From NCBI GenBank assembly GCA_013176395.1, contig JABMLP010000030.1:248001-312000 (forward strand): a stretch of 64,000 nt of DNA, in the 5' to 3' direction. A program made the position numbers and the translations under genes. Of the stretch, positions 1 to 11,414 are shown in pieces. This stretch comes from Venturia oleaginea. Lineage: Eukaryota; Ascomycota; Dothideomycetes; Venturiales; Venturiaceae. The notes beneath the pieces were generated by a model that did not search any database, was not told the DNA's origin, and worked only from the letters and a program-made list of their open reading frames with translations. Each line of letters opens with the position of its first letter. Position 1 is the first letter of the stretch.

Positions 1-137
1 TGAAAACCCTCTCTATTGAAGGAATAGGATACAATAAACCCCTTCTATCGAATCATAATATGGGAAAAAAAACATGCATACACATCCCTCAAGATCAACA
101 ATACAACTAATATACAAAATTTCTCACACGAGCGAAT

Positions 138-808
138 TGTTACGGGGAACTCGTTTCTCAATACAGTTGATTATGTCAAGACCTTCTTGACACCTGTGTC
201 CTCTTGTTCTGGTCCGCGGGTTTGGGGTAAGGGCAATATCAGTCTGGAACTACTTACCTTAAGTACCTTCCCTTGCTCAGGTTCTTTGGAGGCTCACTAG
301 ATCCTAGCCGTCCGATGTATCTCCCAATTCAATTGTCGCCTAACCGATTTGATCCCCAGATCAATCCTGAACGCTTGTCGATTAGTATGAAGGTTGGGGG
401 TGGGCTTGCTTCGTATGCATATGACTTGTGCTTGATTATATCTAAGTAAAAGGTCGTTACTGTAGTAGGTTGAAGAAGCTCCTATGTGAGAAACATAACA
501 TGAGATAACCACGAAGAGAGAAAGGAAAGTCCGTCCAACGTCCTCCCTATATACCCTTCTGGTTCTGGGTGCCAAGGTATATTCCCACACCTGACAGATC
601 TGTGGGCAACTGCCAAGACCTGTGGGAACTGTGGGAGCATCACGTGACTCCTATACGTACTATTCTCCTTTAGGACTGACCCCGTCGCACCACTGTGTGC
701 TCGAAGGATTCCCCCTCCATTATCAGTCCTAGCAATAACTTCTTGTTATCCAACCATTCTTTGCGAGTCCTGCCTTCCTGCTCTTCAGCCTTGAGGTGAT
801 CTGTAACA
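138..808 (+). repeat. Solo LTR of an LTR retrotransposon, copy 1
   Basis: A 671-bp element begins TGTTACGGGG and ends CTGTAACA, so it has the TG..CA ends of a long terminal repeat. It is flanked by a perfect 5-bp target duplication, CGAAT, at 133-137 and 809-813. Nearly the same sequence lies in reverse at 1806-2481. No gag, pol or primer-binding site is seen beside it, so it reads as a solo LTR left by LTR-LTR recombination. A 97-residue open frame inside it (297-590, minus) also exists in the other copy, but this reflects recent common origin and not a gene. The Copia or Gypsy superfamily cannot be told from the LTR alone. Confidence 0.88.
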
Positions 809-813
809 CGAAT

Positions 814-1800
814 CGACCTCTCTAGCTTGATTGAGCGCGGTAGCAGTACAATTATCTACAGCAAACCGTGGAATTTTGTTATAACGGATAGATGCTAGGT
901 TTGTCTCCGAATAAAATATAAATTAGTAGCGAGATTACTGGTTTGTAAGGCTCTATGTATTTGTGCGTATTGCGTAAGATTGAGTAGAGCTGGTGCTTTG
1001 GTTTGGTAGTGTCACGGGGCGGGCTCGGGTATCAAAAGGAAGGAGCAGCAGCAGGAACAGGTATCATTCAACAGGCTATATACGGACTGGCAGGCAAACC
1101 AACAGGCAGGTTTGACGACAGGACGTAGCTCAAAGAGCTATGAATTGGTTGAAGCCACGTAGGCTTTTAAAACCTTTCCTCGGCAGAACTCCGGTTCTGC
1201 CTTGATCAAGTGCCGTGGGGCCACCCCAACGGCGGGAAGGACTTGTCCGCGGTCTTACCGTGACAGGTAGGGGGGATGGGAAGGGAGGTTGTTGGCTGGT
1301 AGGTTTTAGGGGTATGGGTATAAAGGGAAGTTTAGCTTTAGTATTACCTACCTACCTACTTACTTATAGATTGTATCTCTTTTCTAATGTCTGTCACGTT
1401 TGACCTTGGACTTGACTTGGAAGCATGACTTGAATTCTATGGGATGTGCGAAGTTGTAAGGATGAGGAGCTAACTAAGAGGTAGAGACGAGTCTAAGTAC
1501 TTGCGACCAGTCTCGCGCTAGACCTGATCGAGCAGAACCACCACATTTAACTACGTTTAACTGCATTCGAATACCAACATAGTTCGATCATGACATGTCA
1601 CGGCTAGTAGTAACTAATGAAAGGCGTGAGCAGCAATCAGGTATGGACTAAATGTGATAGCGAACTACAGGTAGCTATGTAAATGAGGGCTGGGGGCAAG
1701 GCCTACCTATAGGTCTTGCTGTGGCCCGTGTACTGTGGCGCCTTGTTAGGTGCTTGGACACTGTGGTTGTTCCAGTAGCCTAGCAAGCCGTCACATAGGT
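814..1800. other. Spacer between the two solo LTRs, no gene
   Basis: I see no supportable gene here. It contains a CCTA/CTTA-type microsatellite near 1347-1372 and a 20-bp palindrome at 1182-1201 (GGCAGAAC, TCCG, GTTCTGCC). A close variant of the palindrome recurs at 25687-25705. Confidence 0.5.
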
Positions 1801-1805
1801 AGTTG

Positions 1806-2481
1806 TGTTACAGATCACCTCAAGACCAAAGAGCAGGGACAGCGGGACTTGCAGAGGATGGTTGGATAACAAGAAGTTGTTGTTAGGACTGATGTGGAGT
1901 GGAATCCGTTGGGCGCACAAGAGGGGACTGGTGCAACCAGGTCAGTCCTAAGAGAGAATAGTACGTGCAGGAGTCACGTGATATTCCCACAGTTCTTGGC
2001 CTTGCCCACAGATCTGAAGAGCCAAGAAATGTGGGAATACATCTTGGCACCCAGAACCAGAAGGGTATATAGGGAGGACGTTGGACGGACTTTCCTTTCT
2101 CTCTTCGTGGTTATCTCATGTTACGTTTCTCACATAGGAGCTTCTTCAACCTACTACAGTAACGACCTTTTACTTAGATACAATCAAGCACAAGTCATAT
2201 GCATACGAAGCAAGCCCACCCCCAACCTTCATACTAACCGACAAGCGTTCAGGATTGATCTGAGGATCAAATCGGTTAGACGACAATTGAATTGGGAGAT
2301 ACATCGGACGGCTAGGATCTAGTGAGCCTCCAAAGAACCTAAGCAAGGGAAGGTACTTAAGGTAAGTAGTTCCAGACTGATATTGCCCTTACCCCAAACC
2401 CGCGGACCAGAACAAGAGAACACAGGTGTCAAGAAGGTCTTGACATAATCAACTGTGTTGAGAAACGAGTTCCCCGTAACA
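1806..2481 (-). repeat. Solo LTR of the same retrotransposon family, copy 2
   Basis: This 676-bp copy is nearly identical to the LTR at 138-808 but lies in the opposite orientation: on the plus strand it begins TGTTACAG and ends CCCCGTAACA. It has its own 5-bp target duplication, AGTTG, at 1801-1805 and 2482-2486. The two copies are therefore separate insertions and not the arms of one palindromic element. A 142-residue open frame on the plus strand (1894-2322) falls inside the LTR and is not treated as a gene. Confidence 0.88.
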
Positions 2482-2496
2482 AGTTGGTTGGTTATA

Positions 2497-3839
2497 CAGT
2501 ACTAGGGCAAAAGTTTCCGTACAATTAAGCGAAAACGCGAAATCTACACCTCTCATTTTTTAACACATTATCTTTGCACTACCATTATGCCACCTCAACG
2601 AAAGCCATTGACTCCCATAAACCCGCAGAGGCTTCCTAATCATCGTCTTACTCCATATCAACGCGGCAAAATTGATGCGCAGCGTGAAGCCGGGCTCAGT
2701 TTAGGCGCAATTGCGGCGCTACAAAAACTACCGCGTTCCACCATCCAATACAGCCTTGAAAAGGCCCCATTACGCCAGAACGGCGAATCCCTACCTTCCA
2801 GCGGCCGGCCACGCTCGTATACAGACCGAGATGAACGATCTCTGTTACGCATTATACGTACGCATCCTAAGTTAACGTACGAGGAGGTCAAAAGACAGGC
2901 TTGCATCGATTTTTCGAAGGATACCATCAGGAGGATATTGAAAGAGTACGGAATCGCAAATTGGAGGTCTGCAAGGCGCCCTTTCCTCACACAGGTACAT
3001 GCTGACGCCAGGAAGCTCTGGGCAGAGCAGCACATGTCGTGGAAAGCTGAAGATTGGGCGAAGATTATATGGTCTGACGAGTGCTCAGTTGAGCGAGGGA
3101 CCGGCAAGGCAAGAACATGGTGTTTTCGCACACCAGGACAAAAATGGGAGACCTCAATGATTGATACCTATAAGAAGGGTAAAGGAGTGTCTATCATGAT
3201 TTGGGCATGCTTCTCTGGCCAAGTAGGGCGCTCTGAATTGTACATTCTTAAGCGTGACCTAGAGAGCAAGCGTCAAGGCTACTCTACGAACTCGTATATC
3301 AAGTTACTCGACGAAATGCTACCTACAGTATACGAACCGGGCCTTAAATTTATGCAGGATAACGCGCCTATCCACAAAGCCAAAAAGACTACAGTCTGGT
3401 TTAAGGAAAACCTCATTCCACTACAAGATGCGCCGCCCTACAGTCCTGATATGAACCCGATTGAAAACCTCTGGTGGAGGCTCAAGGAATTGGTCTACAA
3501 AGTGGAACTTATGATTGAATACGTTACTGGCGGTGTAGACGATATACGAGAGGTTCTAGGAGAAGCACTTATTAAGGCCTGGCGGCTTATTGAACAATAT
3601 TATTTTGATGCTGTACTTGAGTCAATGCCAAGGAGGGTTGAGGCATTACTGGCGGCAGATGGTTGGCACACAAAATACTAAATAGCTCACTGAATGGCTC
3701 ATTTTGTAGCCCTGGTATTACTGTACATTATACGAGAATATGAGCGAAAATGATCACGTTGAAAGCGTGATAATGTAATTACAAGAATTACCATTTTTTG
3801 AGCAATCTCGGCTGTACGGAAACTTGTGCGACCCTACTG
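2497..3839 (+). mobile_element. Tc1/mariner-type DNA transposon, apparently intact
   Basis: The 1,343-bp element starts CAGTA at 2497 and ends TACTG at 3839. TA dinucleotides flank it (2495-2496 and 3840-3841), as expected for Tc1/mariner insertion. The terminal inverted repeats are about 27-30 bp and imperfect; both include the stretch AAGTTTCCGTACA, but the outer part differs by small indels and substitutions. A single full-length transposase gene (2587-3681) lies inside. The left end is only 15 bp from the solo LTR that ends at 2481. The open transposase suggests a young insertion, while the mismatched ends argue for some age or a tolerant transposase. Confidence 0.85.
2587..3681 (+). CDS. 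Tc1/mariner transposase (DD34E), 364 aa
   Basis: The product would cut and paste the surrounding element at TA sites in the nucleus. An N-terminal helix-turn-helix region (about residues 25-60, with a second helical DNA-binding region to about 120) precedes a DDE catalytic core. The first Asp is in IIWSDECS, the second in FMQDNAPIH, and the Glu in MNPIENLWW. There are 34 residues between the second Asp and the Glu, the spacing of the Tc1 group. The length is normal for fungal Tc1-like transposases and the frame has no stop, frameshift or intron. The ATG at 2587 lies 90 bp inside the left end. Long antisense frames (for example 2658-3131) are shadows. Confidence 0.93.
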   Translation: MPPQRKPLTPINPQRLPNHRLTPYQRGKIDAQREAGLSLGAIAALQKLPRSTIQYSLEKAPLRQNGESLPSSGRPRSYTDRDERSLLRIIRTHPKLTYEEVKRQACIDFSKDTIRRILKEYGIANWRSARRPFLTQVHADARKLWAEQHMSWKAEDWAKIIWSDECSVERGTGKARTWCFRTPGQKWETSMIDTYKKGKGVSIMIWACFSGQVGRSELYILKRDLESKRQGYSTNSYIKLLDEMLPTVYEPGLKFMQDNAPIHKAKKTTVWFKENLIPLQDAPPYSPDMNPIENLWWRLKELVYKVELMIEYVTGGVDDIREVLGEALIKAWRLIEQYYFDAVLESMPRRVEALLAADGWHTKY

Positions 3840-4020
3840 TATATACGGTTTATCAAATAGTTCCCAACTTTATATAAACTCAATCTTGCTAGTAAGTATC
3901 ATGTATATTTACAAGTAGACTCGACTTTCTCTTAATTGATATTTCCGTAGGCGTGCGTAGGATTCACTTTTCATAGTTATAGTTCAGTAATAGAAATAAA
4001 CACAATCCATCTACGCTAAC

Positions 4021-4076
4021 GCCCCAGCCCAGCCCAGCCCAGCCCCCCCTCCCCCTCCCCCTCCCCCAAACCCGCC
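4021..4076. repeat. C-rich low-complexity tract
   Basis: Tandem GCCCA units pass into CCCCCT units, just downstream of the LPMO stop codon. No function is implied. Confidence 0.7.
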
Positions 4077-4083
4077 CAAAAAC

Positions 4084-5449
4084 CTAATACCCAGCATTCC
4101 CAAAACTCTTCGGCGGCGGTCCCCACCCTTTCATAGCACTCCCCGGCGGCTCAACATACAGCGGACTCCCAACCGGCTGCGCATACCCAATATACGCCTT
4201 ATTCCCGGGATTGACAGGCGTACACTTCATAGTCGTAGCCGGATCGGTGCCATCATCCCAATGACACCCGCCTTCACCCGTTTTCTTATCTCGGATATCG
4301 TTCGCGACGCTTTTAAGGAGTTGTTTTCCGTGTTCGAGTTTTTGGGCTGCGTATTTGGCGCCGGCTTCGCCGGTTAGGACGCCGGTGGAGGGGACTTGGG
4401 GAGGTGGGCCGACGGGTGGGGATTTGGTTGTTGGGGTGTAGACGGCGGGGCCGGGGGAGATCTGGGGGGTTATTAGGTGGGGTTTCTTTTCTTTTTTTTG
4501 GATGGAGATTGAGAGATTGGTAGGTTGGACTTACGTATTTGTTGTTCCAGTATTTTGTGTTTACTAGGATTCCTGGATCGCGCCAGTTGTATGTGCCTGG
4601 GAATTTCTCGCCGGGAGGTATCGCGGTCCCGGAACCGGTAACTTCAAGCTCTTCACCAGACTTCATCAGTATGTTACAGTCGGATGGGTCGAAAGAGATG
4701 AAGGGACTTACTCAAACAACTGGGATAGAACTGCGCTCCACTAGTCTTCCTCGTCTTATTCTCATGCCACGCAAAATGTAGCCCAATAATCTCATGTCTG
4801 ACAACATACATTCCCGGTTTGATATCACTCGGGATCGTCATCGTACGTGTATTGTTATTTTTGATCAGGGTGTCTGTGCCCCAGACTTCGGTCTTAGGAT
4901 TATATGTATCCTCATCGATTTTGAAGAACTTCACATCTTGGACTTTGCTGGTTTCACTTGGAAGGAGACCCATATACTACCACGATCATCAGCACATCAG
5001 AATATTCAGTAGAACACTAGCTATGAGTCATGTGAGTAGTTCTTGGATGAAGACTCACCGTCAAAACAGGTCCCTTATGATTCCCAAACCACGCCGTCCA
5101 CTGAAAGCTCATCTCCGCACCCGCCCTCGCTACAGCATGGATAGTAGGCTCGATCAAAGGTCCCTGACGACACGCTATATCAGGTGACGCGACATTCTCG
5201 ACCGGGCCGGTCCCTTCGGCGTTTTTTTTGGAGTAGCCATAGCTTATGCGTTGTACGCCTGGGAAATCGAGGTCGACGCGGGGATCGAAGGAGGGATAAC
5301 TTTAGCACAGATGTTAGTTTATTATTTATTTTTATTTTTGGTGGCGAGGACTGGGCTCACGTTATTCCATCGATTGTTGTGCCATCGAGTATGCCGTGGG
5401 TGGAGGCGAGGGAGACGTGGAGGGCGAGGGCTATTAGGGGAAACACCAT
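4084..5449 (-). CDS. AA9 lytic polysaccharide monooxygenase, secreted, 362 aa
   Basis: AA9 (formerly GH61) enzymes are secreted copper monooxygenases that cleave cellulose and other beta-glucans oxidatively. Five exons fit: 5449-5361, 5299-5059, 4976-4712, 4650-4535 and 4461-4084, all with GT..AG introns. A signal peptide ([17 protein letters not shown]) precedes HGILDG, so the mature protein starts with the copper-binding His. The second copper His lies in [13 protein letters not shown], followed by GAQFYPSC; the axial Tyr is probably the one in [13 protein letters not shown]. There is no CBM1. After the catalytic domain comes a Pro-rich linker and a tail of about 100 residues rich in Gly/Pro with two Cys, which I do not recognise. 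The Tc1 element lies 245 bp beyond the stop. The family call is firm; the substrate is unknown. Confidence 0.92.
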
Positions 5450-5867
5450 GATGTACTGCTTTGCTTGTTTGCGAGAAAGTTTGAACGTAGCAGAAAGACA
5501 TCTTTGAAGAATGGAACGGCTTTGAAGTGTATGGTGTTGAATTGATGAAGCGAGGCAGTCTTGTGGATGGCTTTCAGAAACGCCGACTCCCCGAGTCACG
5601 ACGTTACGGTCAGATTAAATGTTGAACTCGCTCCGTTACCTAACCATGATTTTGTGGGAACAAAGATGCCTGAATCGAGATCGTATTGATAATGTTCTGG
5701 TGGGATGACTCTCGTGACCCCAGAAATTTATCAACATCAATATCGGATTGAGCGACCTGACTTTAGTACGCGAATTATTGATTGGAATGACCAGGGCTTT
5801 GAACCGAATGCACCCATTCGCCGAGTAATTGCCACTCAGAAAAAGCTTGAAACTTATCCAAAGGCTA
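5450..5867. promoter_or_regulatory. Upstream region of the LPMO gene
   Basis: 418 bp separate the LPMO start from the 3' end of the next minus-strand gene. It must hold the LPMO promoter. I see no additional gene and no motif I would defend. Confidence 0.4.
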
Positions 5868-7231
5868 TCATACCGTTGCTTCATCCGTATTCAACTTTTG
5901 TAACAGTTCATCGTTCACCGACGTGCTACGCTGCGACTCCAGCTCATGACTCTGTCCATCTTTGCTCTTGCACAACTTGCTCGAATTCTTCGTATCCGCA
6001 TTGTCAGCTGTTTGGAAAAGGATCTGGAACATATAAATCAAGCTTTTGACGATGTCCATCTGGCTGATCGTATCGACAATGGCGCGTTGGACTGTAGCAG
6101 GCATTTCGTGCTGATGTATGACAGCAGTTCTGTAAGGCGTAAAGGAAAATACTTGGATGAACAGGACTGCGAATATGAGTGATTCCCAGCAGGTCATGAA
6201 TGCCGGAATGGCATTCGAGAAATCTTCATAGCTGACGTATTTTGTCGGGAGGTAGGAGCTCGATTGTGTGCAAAGTGGGAAGACGAGAGATTGCAGGGAT
6301 TGAAGACCGACGAGGGATTGGAACGCGTTCAATTTTCGTGCCCCGCGATGGTTTTTGAGTTGTGCTTTGGTACGGTTGTAGTAGATGTAGATTGCGCTGA
6401 AGGTTATAATAGCAGTGAGGAAGTTTATACCTGCCATTGCCATTTCGGCGCCTTCGAGGCGGGAGTCGAGAGGGCAGACGGTGGAGATGATGATGTACAT
6501 TGTTGGAAAGAGAATGAGGGTCACGGGGATGATTTGGAAGACCATACACCAGATTACCTGGCGTTGTTAATATGATGTGGGCTAAAAAGGAAGGAAATGG
6601 ACTTACTCTGAACCATCGCAAGCTGCCTTTGTCGTGTCGAACTTTGCCGTAGTAATCGCGTCGTTCAAGTCCTCCGTGGAAGTGCTCTCTGCTGGAGTCT
6701 TCTGGACAAAGGTACGCGATATACATTAAGAAGACTGCAACCATTCCTTTGGCGGTATATATTGAGAGCACAGGAGTGATGTATGATGCTGATCTTTCAA
6801 AGTATAGACAGAAGAAGTTGGCTGGAAAGAAGGGTGAGCAAGATGAGCTTGGGATGATTGCCGACAGGATTAACCAGAACTTACCAATACAGAAAAATGG
6901 CAAGTACGCTATGCAAAGAACGATCTGCTTCTGCTCCTTGGGGTGAACCCAATGGAGGTAATGGCCAGTAATAAGGTAGATTGAGATGAGAACGCAGGAG
7001 ACTGTGGGCACAACCGATAGGATTGTCATAAGCTCGTGAACTGTTATGTGAGTACCCGGTAGTTTGTCCGCGGAGGCTACGAAATGTTAGCATCTGAAAG
7101 CTAGAATTTTACATGAGATTTCTACAAAATACTGTAGGAATGCTACAAGTGGCTTCCGCAAGCTCAAAGGATTTGATGATGGCTTTTGCGAGCGTGGCAT
7201 TTTGGGGAAGATGATGGATGATGTTGGACAT
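5868..7231 (-). CDS. DUF300 / OST-alpha-type seven-pass membrane protein, 381 aa
   Basis: Members of the DUF300 (Solute_trans_a, OSTA/TMEM184) family are seven-pass membrane proteins of the organic solute transporter alpha type; the substrate in fungi is unknown. My model has four exons: 7231-7147, 7040-6885, 6821-6607 and 6557-5868. It joins a start MSNIIHHLPQ to membrane segments such as MTILSVVPTVSCVLISIYL, a central FFCLYFERSASYITPVLSIY region, and FVLFIQVFSFTPYR-like sequence near residue 300 (exact: AVLFIQVFSFTPYR). The C-terminal 70 residues are polar and probably cytosolic. The first intron (7041-7146) is the least certain join. The gene is co-directional with the LPMO, but no functional link is evident. 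Confidence 0.8.
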
Positions 7232-8092
7232 GATGTTGGGAAACGATTCAACAAACAAGACAATTAAAGAAGTTGGAGCGAAGGTTACAAGAGATGATTG
7301 ATGATGATGGAGGTGATAGTTGACTTCTCGGAGGCATACGCAGCAATATATATCCGACTTATGTCAGTTTCGGCCGGTGACTACAGAAAAGACATTGCGT
7401 AGGCACAAGCTTTCTCAAACATACGTAGTCAGCTTGGTGATCTCTTCTATAACTCGACAAACTATCCATTGAGAATAGAGATGAGAGAGGCGGTTACTCA
7501 GAGCAGGAATTGATGACGGCTGGAGCCAAGAAGTGGTTGGAACGGAGCAGAATCCGATGAGTAACCACGGGTCAATGTACATGGGCATCGAACAGGAAAG
7601 CAGTTCGTAGGGAGTAGGTATGTAAGCACAAGGCGAACTGCAGGTCGAGTATGGAGTATGGAGTATGGAGTATGAGTATGGAGATGGAGTGCAGTTGAAG
7701 GACGTTGCCGATCGAGCGTTGAAAGGGGATGCAGCTCGTGGTGGAGACGCTAACATATAGGCCCATGCACCTCCAATTTCGGTGCTCACCTCATTGCCCT
7801 GCGTCCCTTCAAGAGACTCGGTTCATGCCCGCGTCCCTTCAAGAGACTCAATTCATGCCCAGCAGGCTCCCGTCTGTTCGATAAACAGCCTGCATCAAGC
7901 AAGATGTCGTAAGCAGAGCCCTAGTTGCACCACCATGCTCAAGCATACCGCAAATGGAAGAAGGCGTGATCTCCCTTTGGTGAAGAATGAGCGTGTATAT
8001 GTCCTGATAGTTATCATCTCGTCTTCCATCAACGAGCTCTATCTTTACATCAATTCAATTCTACGCGTTCAAAATACGTCAAGCAAGACGAC
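7232..8092. promoter_or_regulatory. Divergent intergenic region between the DUF300 gene and CYP505
   Basis: This 861-bp stretch separates divergent genes and must hold both promoters. It contains a GGAGTAT microsatellite at about 7649-7681 and an exact-period 30-bp tandem duplication at 7801-7860. No gene is supported. Confidence 0.5.
7801..7860. repeat. Tandem duplication, 2 x 30 bp
   Basis: Two adjacent 30-bp units, 7801-7830 and 7831-7860, begin GCGTCCCTTCAAGAGACTC and differ only at two bases (GG versus AA) before TTCATGCCC. They lie 233 bp upstream of the CYP505 start codon. Confidence 0.9.
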
Positions 8093-11000
8093 ATGGATAC
8101 CATACCAGGTCCTATGGGCCTTCCGATAGTAGGAAATGCTCTCACGTTCATTATGGAAGAGGCACCAATACTCGCTCTCGAACGGATGGCCGAAACCTAT
8201 GGGCCTATCTATCAGCTCAGGCTGAATGGCAAAAGGACGGTAGTGGTTTCTTCGGCTGCCATACTAGAAGAATTGATAGACGAAAAACGCTTCAGAAAGA
8301 TTGCGCCAGCTGCTTTGACCCAAGACACAGGCGAAGCCAAAGGCCTATTTGCCGCTTCCAACGATGATCCAGATTGGGGCCAAGCCCATCGCATATTGAT
8401 CCAACCCATGGGTCCTTTGCCAGTGGAAGGCATGTTTGACGATATGAAAGACATCGCTAACCAACTTATCTTGAAATGGGCAAGAAAAGGACCCGAAGAC
8501 CGGATATTGCTCACCGATGACTTCACGTAAGTGTCTCCGCAAATACAGTAGCTGATTTGACTCACTTTCAATAGGCGCCTGACTCTCGACACCATTGCTT
8601 TGTCCACGATGAAATACAGGTTCAACTCCTTCTATTCTGCCGAGATGCATCCATATGTCGATGCAATGCTGAACGTGCTCGAGGAAAGCGGAGCTCGTGC
8701 GACCAGGCCGGTCTTCATGTCAGCTTTGAGGTACTCCGGCAAAGCCAAATTTGCGGAAAGCGAGGAGATTCTGAAGCAGACAGCCCAGCAAATCATTGAC
8801 AATCGAAGGGCAAATCCAAATGGGGAGCATGATCTACTCAATGCTATGATCTATGGGAAGGATCCAAAGACCGGGCAAGTAATGCGGGATGATCTGATCG
8901 CAGCTCAAATGACCACATTCTTGATCGCTGGTCAGTAGGATACATTTTCTTGTTGGACCCTTCATCAGCTGACCATTCTCAGGGCACGAGACGACGTCCG
9001 GCCTTCTCTCTTTCACATTCCTCTACTTGCTTAAAAACGAGGACGCATATGCAAAGGCCAAAGAAGAGGTCGAAGCTGTGCTCGGTAAACGACTCATTGA
9101 CCCAAGCGACATCAAGCATCTGCCATATCTCAATGCCTGCCTTCGAGAGGCACTACGACTCTCGCCAACAGCAACGGCGATTTCGAAGCAAATCAACCCC
9201 CTCTCCCAACAACCATTCGCTCTCTTAGATGGGAGATACAAAATCCATCCCGCCGACAGAGTGCTCGTTCTGCTTGGGAAGACTCAAAGAGACCCTGCCG
9301 TGTATGGAGATGACGCCACAGAATTCAAGCCAGAACGTATGCTTGACGAGAATTTCGACAAGCTTCCGAGTGGGGCGTGGAAACCATTTGGCAACGGGAT
9401 GCGAGGGTGCATCGGCCGTCCTTTTGCGTGGCAGGAAGCTTTGATGATCGCTGCTATGGTTCTTCAACATTTCGATCTTGAATTGGACGATCCATCGTAC
9501 CAACTCAAAATTAAACAGGCCTTGACCATCAAGCCGAAAGACCTCTACGTCCGGGCTAAAGTGAGAGACGGTCTCGCGGCGACGGCTCTTGATCAACAAC
9601 TGCACACTTCTACTCCCAATGGCAAGGCGCATTCTAAGGTGAATGGAAATGAGAACGTGCCTTCAACTGACGAGAAAGCGCCCATGACCATTCTTTATGG
9701 GTCCAACACCGGGACGTGCCTCGCTCTTGCTCAGCGACTGTCCTCACATGCCGCGGTAAGAGGTTTCGCTGCCAAAGTTCTCGACATGGATTCTGCGGTC
9801 GAAAAGATGTCACAAAATCAGCCTGTCATCATCATCACCTCCTCGTATGAGGGCCAACCACCCGACTGTGCCGCTGGTTTCGTCAACTGGCTTCAACGCG
9901 CCAAGATCAGCCAACTCAGGGGAGTCCAGTTTGCTGTTTTTGGTTGTGGGCATAAAGACTGGGCTAAGACATTTCATGCTGTCCCTAAACTGACCAACAA
10001 ACTTATGGCAGACGCTGGCGCTGACCGCATTGCACCAATTGGGTTCAGTGATGTTTCAGCCGGAAGTGTGTACGGCGATTTTGAGGATTGGGAAGACGAA
10101 ATCCTATGGCCACAATTGACTTCGTTAAAAGACGTTGATCATCACGACATCGCCTTTTCCGCAGAGATATCAACGAATTCTCGAGCTTCGAGCCTGAGAT
10201 ATGACGTCTCGGTCGCCACAGTCAAGTCCAATAATATTTTGACTGCCCAAGGAGAACCCATCAAACGACATATGGAAGTCCAACTCCCACCACTTTCAGA
10301 GTACCAATGTGGAGACTACCTAGCAATTCTCCCTCTCAATTCAGAGAAGAGTGTCCAGCGCATAATGACGCATTTCAAGCTTCCCTTCGACGCCGTTATA
10401 ATCTTCAGGGGAGACACTGAAACGGGTTCATCCGCTATTCCCACTAACACGCCTCTTTCCATCTACGATGTTTTGAAAAGTTACGTTGAACTGTCACAGC
10501 CATGTACCAAAGGCGCACTCAAGACCTGTGCTCAATACACCACCAATGCAGAAGACAAATTCTACCTCCAGGAGAGGTCTCTAGATGCCAACCTGTTCAG
10601 GACCGAGATTGTCAATAAGCGAATCAGTTTCTTCGATATCCTTGCCCACATTCCTTCCATCGATCTTCCACTCCCGACATTTCTTGGTCTCCTCCCACCA
10701 CTTCATGTTAGGCACTACTCAATCTCTTCCTCTCCACTTGCCAATCCAGAAATATGCACGATTACCTATGCCACTATCGCCCAACCCTCTCTCAGCGATC
10801 CAGACATGCTCTTCGAAGGTGTCGCATCCACGTACCTTTCCTCCCTCAATAAGGGCAATCGTATCCAAATCTCTCCCCGCAAAACAAGTAAAAAGACCTT
10901 CCGGGTTCCAGAAAATATGGCGGCAACACCAATGCTTATGTTCGCCGCTGGCACAGGTGTCGCGCCTTTCCGTGGTTTTCTAGAAGAACGCGCTGCTTTC

Positions 11001-11414
11001 GCGACGCTCCATCCAGAAACCAAGCTCGCAAAAGCAGTACTATTCCTCGGCTGTCGCTCGCAGACTCGTGACCGCCTCTTTGCCGATGAAATGGACGCAT
11101 GGATTCGGGATGGTACTGTTGACGTTCGTTATGCATTCAGCCGCGAACCCCAAAATAGTGAAGGATGCAAATACGTTCCTGACAGGATGAAACATGACAA
11201 AGAATTGCTGAGAGAGATGTGGAAGAGTGGGGCGCGGGTCTTCGTTTGCGGCAGCCGTGACTTTGATAAATCTGTTGGAGAGGCTGCGAGAGCGATTACA
11301 GTGGAGAAGAGGATCGAGAATGGGCTTGGTATTGAAGGAACGGTGGAGAAGGAAGTTGAAGATTGGTTTGCTGGTGTTGCTAGTGAGAGGATTGCTAGTG
11401 ATATTTTTGATTAG
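8093..11414 (+). CDS. CYP505: Self-sufficient P450 monooxygenase, CYP505 type (P450-reductase fusion), 1073 aa
   Basis: CYP505 proteins (P450foxy type, related to bacterial P450 BM3) hydroxylate fatty acids near the omega end, with heme and reductase on one chain. Three exons fit: 8093-8526, 8575-8930 and 8983-11414. The P450 half shows the I-helix AGHETTSG, the ExxR motif EALR and the heme loop FGNGMRGCIG with Cys near residue 405. A linker of about 40 residues leads to a flavodoxin/FMN domain starting YGSNTGTCLALAQRL near residue 504. The FAD domain includes RHYSISSSPL, and the NADPH domain includes AAGTGVAPFRGF and LGCRSQTRD. Length matches the family (about 1050-1080). No N-terminal membrane anchor is seen, so the enzyme should be soluble. 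The second intron starts GTCAGT, slightly off consensus. Confidence 0.95.

Noticed and set aside
297..590. 97-codon frame conserved in both LTR copies
   Set aside because: It lies wholly inside the LTR; conservation follows from recent shared origin and the frame has no domain.
138..2481. A single large palindromic transposon with 670-bp terminal inverted repeats
   Set aside because: Each repeat has LTR-type TG..CA ends and its own 5-bp target duplication, so two solo LTRs explain it better.
2658..3131. 157-codon frame antisense to the transposase
   Set aside because: A shadow of the transposase reading frame.
7056..7076. A 21-nt microexon in the DUF300 gene
   Set aside because: It would leave a 15-nt intron before the next exon, which is not plausible; a single 106-bp intron joins the frames well.
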